A stretch of DNA of 44,561 nt from an uncultured Flavobacterium sp. (GCF_946481155.1 NZ_CAMLMK010000010.1:1-44561), one strand, 5' to 3'. Counted from the stretch's first letter, positions 8,190-16,756 are shown. Program-made: numbers and translations. The notes: generated by a model from the sequence alone, not told the origin.

Positions 8190-9887
8190 ATGATGAGCAA
8201 TAACCGAAGAAATTTTCTGAAATCCTTAGGAACCTTAGGTCTTGGCGCCACAGTACTGTCGCCGCTTTCCGCTATTGCGAATACAAATCAGCCGGAAGAA
8301 AATTTCCTGGAAAAAGAAATCGACACGACAAAACCACAGACTATTTCCATACTTCAGACTACGGATGTACATTGCCAAATCCATCCGCACGATGAATTGT
8401 TTTGGGAAAATGAAAAAGCGGTTTTCAGAAAAGCAGGCGGTTATGCGCACATGAAAACCCTACTCGATCAATTAAAAAAGAAAAACCCGAATACGTTTAC
8501 GATTGATACCGGTGATATGTTTCAGGGAAGCGCCTTAAGCGTAAAAACAACCGGCGATGCTTTTGTTCCAATATTAAATGCTTTAGGATATGATTTATAC
8601 CTACCGGGGAACTGGGAAGTGATTTACGGCAAAAGAAAGATGCAAAACCTGATGGGATCACTCAACGCACCAAAAATCTGTACCAACATGTACCACGATT
8701 TAGGCGAAGGCAAACGCGGGGAGCTTATTTTTCAGCCTTATCAGATCTGGAATGTTGCAGGAGCGAAAATCGGCTTCTTAGGTTATACCGATCCTTTAGT
8801 TCCTATCCGCCAAAGTCCAAATTACAGCAAGGGAATCCTCTACACCAATCCGGAAGAAAACCTGGCGCATTACGTTGATGTCTTAAGAAATCAGGAGCAA
8901 TGCAGTTATGTAATCATGATTGCACATCTTGGCTTATCGCAGCAAATTGCCTTGGCCAACAGTAAAGAATGTGAAGGCGTAGATTATATTTTAGGCGGTG
9001 ATACGCATGAACGCGTACGCAAGCCAATTGTATGCAAATATTCAAAAGTTGTGGAGCCGGGCGCCTTTGGCTCTTTTATAGGAAAACTGGATTTAGTAAT
9101 ACAGAACGGAAAAGTAATCGAAGACCATTACGAACTGATTGAAGTCAACTCCCCGAAAATAAAACCGGACGCAAAAATCCAGCAATTATTAAAAGACAAA
9201 GAAACCTTATATCACGAAAGCATTAATGAGGTTTTGGGTTACAGCACGATTCCGCTTTACCGCTATTTCGTAGTTGAGAATCCTATCGACACCATGATCC
9301 TGGATGCCCTGAAATGGAAGTTCCCGGAAATAGACATTGCATTGTCCAACGGATTCCGTTTCTGTCCGCCAAAAACAACACCGGATCACACCGGAAATAT
9401 TCCAATTACCAACGGATTCGTTTTCGACATGCTGCCGGTTGACAGCACAGTAAGAACAGCCAAAGTAACAGGAACGCAATTAAAAAACTGGCTGGAAAAA
9501 GAGCTAAACAACGTCTTTGCCAAAGATGCCTCAAAACGATTTGGCGGCTGGGTAATAAAATTCAAGGGCATAAAAGTGCAGTTTAATGCCTTTGCAGAAA
9601 TGGGCAAGAGAATTCAAAGCATAACGATAAAAAACGCACCCATCGAACCTGAAAAGCTATATTCCATCCTGGCGTGTGAGCGCGATGGCGATCCTGCCGA
9701 CATGCTTTGCCGAATGAAAGGGGTACTCGACGCGAAGAACACGACTTCAACATTACATACGGTGATGCGGGAGTACTTAACGCAAAACTCTCCACTGACA
9801 CCAATTCCGCAGAAAAACGCGATTATTTTGGATGCCCCGGATACACTTTTAAGTCAGGTTACTGGTGTAGACTATACTTTTAGGTAG
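8190..9887 (+). CDS. Tat-exported SoxB/5'-nucleotidase-family metallohydrolase
   Basis: The 565-residue protein has a twin-arginine signal (NNRRNFLKSLG, residues 4-14, then a hydrophobic stretch). The dinuclear metal site is intact: D59 and H61 in TTDVHCQ, D109 in DTGDMFQGS, N141, H246 in IAHLGLS and H273 in GGDTHER. At the position of the 5'-nucleotidase catalytic motif GNHEFD it has GNWEVIYG, so the catalytic His is W142. To my knowledge SoxB thiosulfohydrolases show the same His-to-Trp change (HWEF-type motif). The C-terminal half is the 5'-nucleotidase substrate-binding domain. With the TsdA-like cytochrome 9 bp upstream, a sulfur-compound hydrolase is more likely than a nucleotidase, though this is inferred. 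Confidence 0.7.
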   Translation: MMSNNRRNFLKSLGTLGLGATVLSPLSAIANTNQPEENFLEKEIDTTKPQTISILQTTDVHCQIHPHDELFWENEKAVFRKAGGYAHMKTLLDQLKKKNPNTFTIDTGDMFQGSALSVKTTGDAFVPILNALGYDLYLPGNWEVIYGKRKMQNLMGSLNAPKICTNMYHDLGEGKRGELIFQPYQIWNVAGAKIGFLGYTDPLVPIRQSPNYSKGILYTNPEENLAHYVDVLRNQEQCSYVIMIAHLGLSQQIALANSKECEGVDYILGGDTHERVRKPIVCKYSKVVEPGAFGSFIGKLDLVIQNGKVIEDHYELIEVNSPKIKPDAKIQQLLKDKETLYHESINEVLGYSTIPLYRYFVVENPIDTMILDALKWKFPEIDIALSNGFRFCPPKTTPDHTGNIPITNGFVFDMLPVDSTVRTAKVTGTQLKNWLEKELNNVFAKDASKRFGGWVIKFKGIKVQFNAFAEMGKRIQSITIKNAPIEPEKLYSILACERDGDPADMLCRMKGVLDAKNTTSTLHTVMREYLTQNSPLTPIPQKNAIILDAPDTLLSQVTGVDYTFR

Positions 9888-9896
9888 TTTTTTAAA

Positions 9897-10010
9897 ATAG
9901 TACGAAGCGAAAGTTTCGGGCTTTATTTGCGGTCCCTGTTCCCGTTATTGCCTTTAGTTCCCACCTGACGGTGGGAAGCTACCGGCGCTACCGGGGCTGG
10001 ATAGGTTTCC
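9897..10010 (-). repeat. Dispersed structured repeat, copy B
   Basis: This is the second copy of the 6886-6998 repeat, in the same orientation. The inner stem is CCCACC-TGAC-GGTGGG, against loop GAGC in copy A. On the minus strand it supplies the last 18 codons and the stop of the rhomboid gene, which end within it at 9954. Confidence 0.8.
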
Positions 10011-10775
10011 GTTTTTATTTTTGTCGGCTTCCTTGTTTTCCGAAAGGGTATACATCACCGGCAGATTTGAAATGAAATAAGAAAACAGCTCTTCCTCCGG
10101 TTCTGGTTTTGGCGTCGGTACAAAATTTCCGTTTTCATCAAAATGTTTCATAAACGGATCCTGGCTTGCATCAAAATCCGGATGTTCCCAATCGTATTTT
10201 ATAGGTTTCTGGTAATCCTGCGTTTTGATGAAATAGGACAGTAAAAATCCCGTAATGAATCCCGCCATGTGTCCTTCCCAGGAAATATTCTCCTCCGCAC
10301 TCGGGAAAAGATACCAAACCGTTCCTCCGTACAGAACTACAATCGTCAGCGACAGCGCCACCAAGCGATAGTACCCCGACTGGATTCCTTTAAAGAACAT
10401 AAAACTTACCAGCACATAAATCAATCCGCTTGCCCCAATGTGCATGCTTTCCCTTCCGATAAGCCAGGTTCCGAAACCGGACAACAATACTCCGCATACC
10501 AAAACCATCAGGCTTTGCTCCCGGTAAAAATAACGCAGGGCCATGATCAACAGAAAAATCGGAATCGAGTTATTGTAAAGATGCCGCAGATCGCCATGCA
10601 AAAACGGACTGAAGAAGATTCCTTTCATCCCCCATAAGGTTCGCGGGTAAATTCCGAAATCATATAAACTCGTTTTGAAACGGACTTCAAACCAATAGAC
10701 CACCCACATTGTCAAGAGAAACAAGAGGGGCCATGCAATCACAGATGTTGAGAATTTAAAGTCGGTTTCTTTCAT
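9954..10775 (-). CDS. Rhomboid-family intramembrane serine protease
   Basis: The 273-residue protein has about six membrane segments. It carries the catalytic dyad of rhomboids: Ser116 in GASG (114-117) and His169 in EGHMAGFITG (167-176). The HLYNNS motif (65-70) is at the usual L1 loop-helix junction. A soluble tail follows residue 185. The last 18 residues, GNLSSPGSAGSFPPSGGN, are encoded by repeat copy B, so the natural C-terminus has been replaced or extended by repeat DNA. Substrates are unknown. It is convergent with the SoxB-like gene, 66 bp away. Confidence 0.88.
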   Translation of the reverse strand: MKETDFKFSTSVIAWPLLFLLTMWVVYWFEVRFKTSLYDFGIYPRTLWGMKGIFFSPFLHGDLRHLYNNSIPIFLLIMALRYFYREQSLMVLVCGVLLSGFGTWLIGRESMHIGASGLIYVLVSFMFFKGIQSGYYRLVALSLTIVVLYGGTVWYLFPSAEENISWEGHMAGFITGFLLSYFIKTQDYQKPIKYDWEHPDFDASQDPFMKHFDENGNFVPTPKPEPEEELFSYFISNLPVMYTLSENKEADKNKNGNLSSPGSAGSFPPSGGN

Positions 10776-10868
10776 AAGTCGAATTTGACAGAATCATATC
10801 AAAAACAAATCCAAAAGCAATTTAATGAAGTTTTGTCAGAATAGTGTATTTGCGATTAAGGTTATTTG

Positions 10869-10899
10869 TTGATTTGAACGCGGAAATGTCATAAATTTG
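10869..10899 (+). promoter_or_regulatory. Candidate promoter of rarA
   Basis: TTG (10869-10871) is followed after 20 bp by TAAATTTG (10892-10899), a good TAnnTTTG match. Transcription would start just before the palindrome at 10906, leaving a leader of about 48 nt. Confidence 0.55.
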
Positions 10900-10905
10900 A
10901 GCAAT

Positions 10906-10923
10906 GGTAATTCTCGAATTACC
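10906..10923. promoter_or_regulatory. 18-bp palindrome in the rarA leader
   Basis: GGTAATTC-TC-GAATTACC is a perfect 8-bp inverted repeat with a 2-nt centre, placed at the predicted start of transcription. It is too tight for an RNA hairpin loop, so a dimeric-repressor operator is the likelier reading. Confidence 0.45.
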
Positions 10924-10951
10924 AAATTGACGAATAACCAAAAGTCACACA

Positions 10952-12229
10952 ATGGAAGCACCTTTAGCCGAACGCATTCGTCCGCAAAATTTATCAGAAT
11001 ATATCAGCCAATCGCATTTAGTGGGAGAACAGGGTTCGCTTACCCACCAGATTGCCCGTGGCATTATCCCATCGCTTATTTTATGGGGACCTCCCGGTAC
11101 CGGAAAAACCACATTAGCGCAGATAATGGCTCAGGAAAGTAAGCGCCCATTTTATACCTTGAGCGCTATTAATGCTGGGGTAAAAGACATTCGTGAGGTA
11201 ATCGACAAAGCGAAACAGAGCGGCGGATTGTTTACGGCTAAAAACCCGATTTTATTTATCGACGAGATCCATCGTTTCAGTAAGTCGCAGCAGGATTCAC
11301 TATTGGCCGCTGTGGAGAAAGGCTGGGTAACCCTGATCGGTGCTACTACGGAAAATCCGAGCTTTGAAGTTATTCCCGCATTATTGTCAAGATGTCAGGT
11401 CTATATCTTAAATCCTTTTTCAAAAGAAGATCTGGAAGCATTGTTGCATCGCGCCATTGAAACCGATGTAATCCTCAAAACAAAAAACATCCAATTGAAG
11501 GAAACGGAAGCATTACTGCGGCTTTCAGGAGGTGATGGACGAAAACTTCTTAATATTTTTGAACTAATAGTGAATGCTACCGAATCGGAAACGATAGAAA
11601 TTACGAATGATAAAGTAATGCAGTTAGTGCAGAAGAATACTGTTTTGTATGACAAAACCGGTGAGCAGCATTACGATATTGTCTCGGCGTTCATCAAATC
11701 CATCCGCGGAAGCGATCCCAACGGTGCGGTATATTGGCTGGCACGAATGATTGAAGGCGGGGAAGATGTAAAATTCATAGCCCGAAGGATGCTCATTTTA
11801 GCTTCGGAAGATATTGGAAATGCAAATCCGACGGCTCTGATTATGGCCAACAACACTTTTCAGGCTGTAACTACCATTGGTTATCCGGAAAGCAGAATTA
11901 TTTTAAGTCAATGTGCCGTTTACCTTGCTACTTCTGCAAAAAGCAACGCCAGTTATATGGCAATCAATAAAGCGCAGCAAATTGTAAAGCAAACCGGAGA
12001 TTTACCCGTTCCTTTGCATTTGCGTAATGCGCCAACCAAATTAATGAAAGAATTGGGTTATGGCGACGAATACAAATATTCGCATGATTTTGCCAATAAT
12101 TTTGCCGAACAGGAATTTTTACCGGACGACATTTCCAACACTACCTTTTATGAGCCCGGCAATAATGCACGCGAAAGAGAACTTCGTACATTCTTAAAAA
12201 ATCGATGGGAGGATAAATATGGGTATTAG
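10952..12229 (+). CDS. rarA: Replication-associated recombination protein A (MgsA/RarA AAA+ ATPase)
   Basis: RarA acts at stalled replication forks with SSB and is related to clamp loaders. The 425-residue protein has Walker A GPPGTGKT (46-53), Walker B LFIDEIHRF (101-108), the sensor GATTENPSF and arginine-finger region LLSRCQVY. The MgsA C-terminal tetramerisation domain follows (MIEGGEDVKFIARRMLILASEDIG). Length and start are standard. Its end overlaps the convergent gene at 12226 by 4 bp, leaving no room for a separate terminator. Confidence 0.95.
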   Translation: MEAPLAERIRPQNLSEYISQSHLVGEQGSLTHQIARGIIPSLILWGPPGTGKTTLAQIMAQESKRPFYTLSAINAGVKDIREVIDKAKQSGGLFTAKNPILFIDEIHRFSKSQQDSLLAAVEKGWVTLIGATTENPSFEVIPALLSRCQVYILNPFSKEDLEALLHRAIETDVILKTKNIQLKETEALLRLSGGDGRKLLNIFELIVNATESETIEITNDKVMQLVQKNTVLYDKTGEQHYDIVSAFIKSIRGSDPNGAVYWLARMIEGGEDVKFIARRMLILASEDIGNANPTALIMANNTFQAVTTIGYPESRIILSQCAVYLATSAKSNASYMAINKAQQIVKQTGDLPVPLHLRNAPTKLMKELGYGDEYKYSHDFANNFAEQEFLPDDISNTTFYEPGNNARERELRTFLKNRWEDKYGY

Positions 12230-12924
12230 AATTTGATTTCTATTTTTTCCGAAATTAATTTATCGTTCTGATAATATTCAAAAAACCATTGATTGTTTCT
12301 GTTGAAAACCAAGCCCTGAACGTTCTCTTTTTGGCCAATGTAGCAATTAGTCATTGACGATTTTAAAAGTTTCATCACTACTTTAGGAGTGTTGTCCACC
12401 AGTTGAAATCCATTTGCTATAGGCTGTGCAAAAAGCAGGTTACTGTTTGTCTCATGCACAATTTCGGTTTTTGGTGCAGTTGTATCCCGTATAACCATCT
12501 CCTGCGGCTTACTTCTTAAAATCTCAATGGACTTTCCTACCTCCCGAAATGCCTGGATGTAGGCTTTTACATATTCTTTCTCCCGGCTGGTCCCTTCTGC
12601 AGACACATACACCACCTGATTTTTGCAATCCTTTAGTTCAATTTTGATTTTAGTAACGAACACATTGTTATTTTCCAGCATGTCCGCATACAATGCTTTG
12701 CATCTGTTTTCAGCCAACTCCTGTGGCAGGACCTCATTTTCATAGTAGACCTCATACCCTTGCTTTTCAAAAACACTTTTGGTTAAGGAATTCATATTAT
12801 ACTTATTAGCTTCTTTGAAAATGCTGAATTTTGCAGGGACAACAATATATTTATAATCACTTACATTTTGGGCAAACCCCGAAAACGCAAATAACAATAC
12901 ACCAATCGCAAGTAATTTTCTCAT
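12226..12924 (-). CDS. Hypothetical exported protein
   Basis: I do not recognise a family for this 232-residue protein. It starts with a clear signal peptide (MRKLLAIGVLLFAFSGFAQ), then an alpha/beta region and a beta-rich C-terminal third (NGFQLVDNTPKVVMKLLKSS, VFNRNNQWFFEYY). No lipobox or membrane segment follows the signal, so it should be periplasmic or surface-located. Its ATG shares one base with the stop of the upstream YjjG-type gene (TAATG), so the two are co-translated. Confidence 0.7.
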   Translation of the reverse strand: MRKLLAIGVLLFAFSGFAQNVSDYKYIVVPAKFSIFKEANKYNMNSLTKSVFEKQGYEVYYENEVLPQELAENRCKALYADMLENNNVFVTKIKIELKDCKNQVVYVSAEGTSREKEYVKAYIQAFREVGKSIEILRSKPQEMVIRDTTAPKTEIVHETNSNLLFAQPIANGFQLVDNTPKVVMKLLKSSMTNCYIGQKENVQGLVFNRNNQWFFEYYQNDKLISEKIEIKF

Positions 12925-13613
12925 TATAGTAAATTTTTTATTTCTGAAAGATGGTAGATCTGCGGGAAATCATGTACCACATCTATTTTTGTTTCATTAA
13001 AGAATAAAGCATCAAGGCCGACATTCTTTGCGCCTTCCATATCCGCTTCCAGGCTATCACCCACCATTAAGCTTGTTTCTTTTTGGGCTTTAGCCAATTG
13101 CAGGGCAAACTCGAAGATTTTAGGATTTGGCTTTTTGACTCCCGCCATTTCCGAATTAGTCACCGTGGTAAAGTAATGCTCAATATTAGCATTTTTCAGT
13201 TTGCCAAATTGCACGTCCTGAAAACCATTGGTGATAATATGGAGGTTATACTTTGGCTTCAGGTATTCCAGAATATCAACGGCACCATCAAAAAGATGAT
13301 TGAAAGTAGGCAGGTATTTTATATACTCTTCAGCAATCAAATCGATAACGGAATCCTGGATTTCATATGGCACCAAATCAAAAGTTTCTTTCAGTCTTTT
13401 ATAGCGCAATTCCACGTGCCCGATTTTCTCTTCGCGATACAACACCCAATATTTCACATTGACCGGAACATAATGGCTTAGGAATTTTGTTAAATCCACG
13501 TCGATATTATGCTTATTGAAAATGGTCTCGAAAGTGAGCGCCGAATTCCGTTCAAAATCCCATAGGGTATGATCCAAATCGAAAAATATATCGGTTTTAT
13601 TCTTGAATTCCAT
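12924..13613 (-). CDS. yjjG: HAD-family phosphatase, YjjG-type (pyrimidine 5'-nucleotidase)
   Basis: The ATG at 13613 (MEFKNKTDIFF) gives 229 residues, the family length. A TTG start at 13640 would overlap the upstream gene and is less likely. HAD motif I is FDLDHTLWD (nucleophile D12, general acid D14), motif II lies near HIITNGF, motif III is the Lys of GVKKPNPKIF, and motif IV is VGDSLEADMEGA. YjjG enzymes hydrolyse non-canonical pyrimidine nucleotides and so protect DNA. The exact substrate is not certain. It starts 8 nt after the stop of the DUF3299-like gene, so it may be transcribed with the ABC locus. Confidence 0.83.
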   Translation of the reverse strand: MEFKNKTDIFFDLDHTLWDFERNSALTFETIFNKHNIDVDLTKFLSHYVPVNVKYWVLYREEKIGHVELRYKRLKETFDLVPYEIQDSVIDLIAEEYIKYLPTFNHLFDGAVDILEYLKPKYNLHIITNGFQDVQFGKLKNANIEHYFTTVTNSEMAGVKKPNPKIFEFALQLAKAQKETSLMVGDSLEADMEGAKNVGLDALFFNETKIDVVHDFPQIYHLSEIKNLL

Positions 13614-13620
13614 TAGCAGA

Positions 13621-14154
13621 TTATTTACCCCCTTTGACAATCACGGCATCCTCAATATGATAAATCCAGTCGTCAACGTTCGAATCGTTGTATCGGAATG
13701 TCCCTTCTAAAGTCACATATTGGTCGGTTCGCAATTTAGGATTACCACCTCTGAATTTAATGCCCATGATAGTTTCCGGTCCTGATTTTCCGCAGAAAAA
13801 ACACGACGCGAAGACATTTTTACTCAGTGCATAACTCTTATTATCAATCGGAACAATGAAGCCGCTCATCACGATACGCTTCTTTTGTGTTTGTTTTAGT
13901 TTGGTATTAATAAGTGGAAACTGTACCTCTCCATACGTTTTGTCCTGTCTCTTCAAAAACTTGATTTCTCCAAGTAATTTCCATGATAAGGTATCCGGAT
14001 TTCCAATAACGTAGTCATTTTTAAAATCGAAAGAGAATCCTGCTTGTTGAATATTTTTCGCAGCAAAATTTTCGTTCCCTTTTGGAGCATTAAAATACTG
14101 TATGGTAAAAACCACGACAATTAAAATGATGATACTAATGTGTTTTTTATGCAT
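13621..14154 (-). CDS. Membrane-anchored DUF3299-like protein of the ABC locus
   Basis: The 177-residue protein has one N-terminal hydrophobic anchor (residues 5-20) and a compact beta-rich domain. SGFIVPI (97-103), then a CFFC pair (C118, C121) and GPETIMGIKF, and a terminal segment VTLEGTFRY resemble DUF3299 proteins. I make that match from memory and hold it loosely. The CxxC pair suggests metal binding or a disulfide. Its start overlaps the permease gene by 8 bp, so it is almost certainly part of the same system. Confidence 0.5.
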   Translation of the reverse strand: MHKKHISIIILIVVVFTIQYFNAPKGNENFAAKNIQQAGFSFDFKNDYVIGNPDTLSWKLLGEIKFLKRQDKTYGEVQFPLINTKLKQTQKKRIVMSGFIVPIDNKSYALSKNVFASCFFCGKSGPETIMGIKFRGGNPKLRTDQYVTLEGTFRYNDSNVDDWIYHIEDAVIVKGGK

Positions 14155-15361
14155 TTGCCAAAACTTTTGATATATTTAACCTGTAAGCCTTAACCGCAGG
14201 AATCACTGCCGCTAAAACGCCCACGAATATAGTTATTATAAATAAAACACCTTCTTTTTCCCAAACAAACTCAAAGGGACTGAAGGCAATCTTGAATTCT
14301 TCGTCCGAGGATTGGGAAATGAACAACAATGCTATTCTTCCAAGAATCGTTCCAAAAATGAATCCGATTACGCATAAAATCAAACTTTCAATGATGACCA
14401 GTTTGAGCAACTGAAAACGGGAAGCTCCATTCACGCGTAATAAGGCAAATTCATATTTACGTTCTTTCAGCGTGTTGAATAAGGCGATGAAAATACTGAT
14501 CCCAGAAATGAGCATAATCCCGTAAGCCAGATATGTCAAGGCCTCCAGTCCTATTCCGAAAAGCGTGAACAGACGGTTGATTTCTATAGCCGGCGAAGCC
14601 GCCTGCATATTAGTATTTTGAGCAATCATTCTTGGCCAGAGTACAATCTGCATTTTATTGCGGAATTTCAGCAGCACCGCAGTGATTTCCTTTCCTTCCT
14701 CCGAATTTACGGCTTCCTCATGGTGTTCTTCGCCTTCTTCATGGTCGTGCACATCATGCATGGCCCATACACTCCTGATATTTGACAAGATTAGATTATC
14801 TACAACTTTTCCGGTTTTTGAAGCTATGCCGACCACTTTATAAACCGCTTCTTCATGTTTTTCGCCTTCTTTGGCATCACCATGCGAACCATAAAAAGTA
14901 GCACCCACTTTCATGTTCAGCTTTTCTGCAATCTCGCTGCCTATGACTACTTCAAAATTATTTTTGAAGACTTTTCCGCTTTCAATTGTAGCTCCGAATT
15001 TGCTTAAATAATCCGGTGTGGTCCCGACGATTTTAAATCCGAGGTAATTATCGCCAAAAGCTAAAGGAATGGCTGTTTTTACATACGGGTTCTGCATCCA
15101 TATCTTAGCTTCGGCATAATCGATATTCCCCGGAGGTGCGTCTACCTGATAAACAGAAGACAATATTAATTGTAACGGACTTCCCTGTGCACCCAATACC
15201 AGATCGATATCATCTGCATTGCTGGAAAACTGTTCTTCGAATTGTTTTTGGAGTAAAATCAATACCGTAATAATGGCAACACTCGCCATCAGCAGGATAA
15301 TGCTCAAAATCGTGCTCAAAGGTTTAAACCAAGTATTTCTCCACGCTAATTTTCCTATCAT
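14147..15361 (-). CDS. MacB/FtsX-type ABC transporter permease with His-rich loop
   Basis: The 404-residue protein has one N-terminal membrane helix (about 16-37), a large extracytoplasmic domain (about 40-265) and three C-terminal helices, the FtsX/MacB layout. Within the external domain lie two His/Glu-rich patches: H160 to H169, and a cluster at H202, H205, H207, H213 and H214 among many acidic residues, which suggests metal sensing or binding. Permeases of this fold are mechanotransmitters or lipoprotein-release factors and not classical channels. It overlaps the ATPase gene by 4 bp and the DUF3299-like gene by 8 bp. Confidence 0.85.
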   Translation of the reverse strand: MIGKLAWRNTWFKPLSTILSIILLMASVAIITVLILLQKQFEEQFSSNADDIDLVLGAQGSPLQLILSSVYQVDAPPGNIDYAEAKIWMQNPYVKTAIPLAFGDNYLGFKIVGTTPDYLSKFGATIESGKVFKNNFEVVIGSEIAEKLNMKVGATFYGSHGDAKEGEKHEEAVYKVVGIASKTGKVVDNLILSNIRSVWAMHDVHDHEEGEEHHEEAVNSEEGKEITAVLLKFRNKMQIVLWPRMIAQNTNMQAASPAIEINRLFTLFGIGLEALTYLAYGIMLISGISIFIALFNTLKERKYEFALLRVNGASRFQLLKLVIIESLILCVIGFIFGTILGRIALLFISQSSDEEFKIAFSPFEFVWEKEGVLFIITIFVGVLAAVIPAVKAYRLNISKVLANA

Positions 15362-15987
15362 GACAATGAAATTTGGTTAGAAAACCGCTCTTTTAAACGA
15401 GAATCATGGGTAACGATTACCAAGGCTGTTTTGAATTCTCTAGCCAAGTGCTCCAGCAAATCCGCAACTTTAAAGGCATTTTCATCATCCAGACTTGAGG
15501 TAGGCTCATCCGCTAAAAGCAATTTCGGCTCGTTGATCAAAGCTCTTGCAATGGAAACACGTTGCTGTTGTCCTACACTTAATTGCGACGGCAGTTTATG
15601 CAACTGTTTTTCCAGATCTAAATGTTCTAAAAGCTGTTTCGCTTTTTCTGTTCTTTGCTTTCCGGTTGCCAGCCACGAAGCCAATGCCACATTTTCCAAA
15701 ACGGTGAAAGCTTCTATAAAATAAGATTGCTGTAAAATCAAACCAATATTCTGTCCGCGGAAATGGTCCAGCTTTCGTTCTGAAAAAAAGTTAATAGCGA
15801 CATTATCTATAGTAATTTCTCCCGACTTTGGTCTTAACAACCCGCCGAGCAAATGCAGCAATGTTGTTTTTCCAACACCTGAGCTACCGGTTACCAAAAG
15901 CGTTTCGCCTTCACCACAAAGTATGTCGGGAAAGAAAAATTCGGTTGATTGTCCGTAAGAAAACGTAATTTTTTTGGTGCTTATCAT
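15358..15987 (-). CDS. ABC transporter ATP-binding protein (LolD/MacB type)
   Basis: The 209-residue ATPase has Walker A GSSGVGKT (34-41), a Q-loop at LQQSYF, signature LSVGQQQR (136-143), Walker B LLLADEP (157-163) and the H-loop VTHDSR. This is the single-domain form that pairs with FtsX-type permeases. It is the first gene of an overlapping three-gene set with the permease and the DUF3299-like protein, possibly continuing into the YjjG-type gene. Confidence 0.9.
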   Translation of the reverse strand: MISTKKITFSYGQSTEFFFPDILCGEGETLLVTGSSGVGKTTLLHLLGGLLRPKSGEITIDNVAINFFSERKLDHFRGQNIGLILQQSYFIEAFTVLENVALASWLATGKQRTEKAKQLLEHLDLEKQLHKLPSQLSVGQQQRVSIARALINEPKLLLADEPTSSLDDENAFKVADLLEHLAREFKTALVIVTHDSRLKERFSNQISLS

Positions 15988-16063
15988 TTAGATTCCGTAT
16001 CGGTAAAGATTACAGCGCAATTTATAAAATTGAAAGCGAATAAAATCTTAAAGAAGCCTTAAT

Positions 16064-16756
16064 CTACAAAATTCCTTCATCGGCAAAACTGAAATAGCTT
16101 TTCTCAGTTACAATGACATGATCCAGCACCAAAATATCGAGATGCTTTCCGGCTTCTTTCAGTTTTCGGGTGATTTGTTTATCAGCATCGCTCGCCACTA
16201 AAGTTCCTGACGGATGATTATGTATGAGAATTACGGAAGTCGCATTGTGTTCCAAGGCAGTCTTATAGATAATCCGGGTGTCGACAACCGTGCCGGTGAT
16301 ACCTCCTTTGCTGATCTGGGTTTTATAAATGACCTTGTTGGAATTGTTCAGGTACAGAACCCAGAATTCTTCATGGGGCAATTCACCGATAATCGGCTGC
16401 ATGATTTCGAAAACGGTTTTGCTTGAAGTGATTTTCCGGAGTTCCGGGGTTTCTTCTGCCCTTCTCCTTCTTCCCAGTTCTAAAGCTGCCACAATGGTAA
16501 TTCCTTTGGCTTCGCCGATTCCTTTAAAAGCGGTCAATTGTTTCAGCGACAGCTTTCCTAGTGTGTTTAAGTTATTATCAACGCTGGATAACATACGTTT
16601 AGACAATTCCACCGCGCTCTCATTTCTGTTTCCTGAACCGATGAGAATGGCGATCAGCTCGGCGTCACTTACTACCGACTTGCCTTTCAGCATTAATTTT
16701 TCTCTTGGCTTGTCGTCTTCTGCCCAATATTTTATGGAGAATACTGTTTGTTCCAT
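16064..16756 (-). CDS. radC: RadC/JAB-domain protein
   Basis: The 230-residue protein has a helix-hairpin-helix-like N-terminal part (LTAFKGIGEAKGI, about 74-86) and a C-terminal JAB/MPN+ domain. The zinc motif is complete: E130 region, H179-N-H181 with S189 and D192 (HNHPSG then SDAD). The historical name DNA repair protein RadC is kept, though the cellular role is unsettled. It is divergent from the DUF1287 gene, with 51 bp between the starts. Confidence 0.92.
   Translation of the reverse strand: MEQTVFSIKYWAEDDKPREKLMLKGKSVVSDAELIAILIGSGNRNESAVELSKRMLSSVDNNLNTLGKLSLKQLTAFKGIGEAKGITIVAALELGRRRRAEETPELRKITSSKTVFEIMQPIIGELPHEEFWVLYLNNSNKVIYKTQISKGGITGTVVDTRIIYKTALEHNATSVILIHNHPSGTLVASDADKQITRKLKEAGKHLDILVLDHVIVTEKSYFSFADEGIL

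Noticed and set aside
6886..10010. Composite transposon carrying the sulfur pair
   Set aside because: The flanking repeats encode no transposase and have no terminal inverted repeats, so only repeat-flanked is supported.
13614..13640. TTG start nine codons upstream for the YjjG-type gene
   Set aside because: It overlaps the preceding gene and the residues do not match the family; the ATG at 13613 starts cleanly before the HAD motif.
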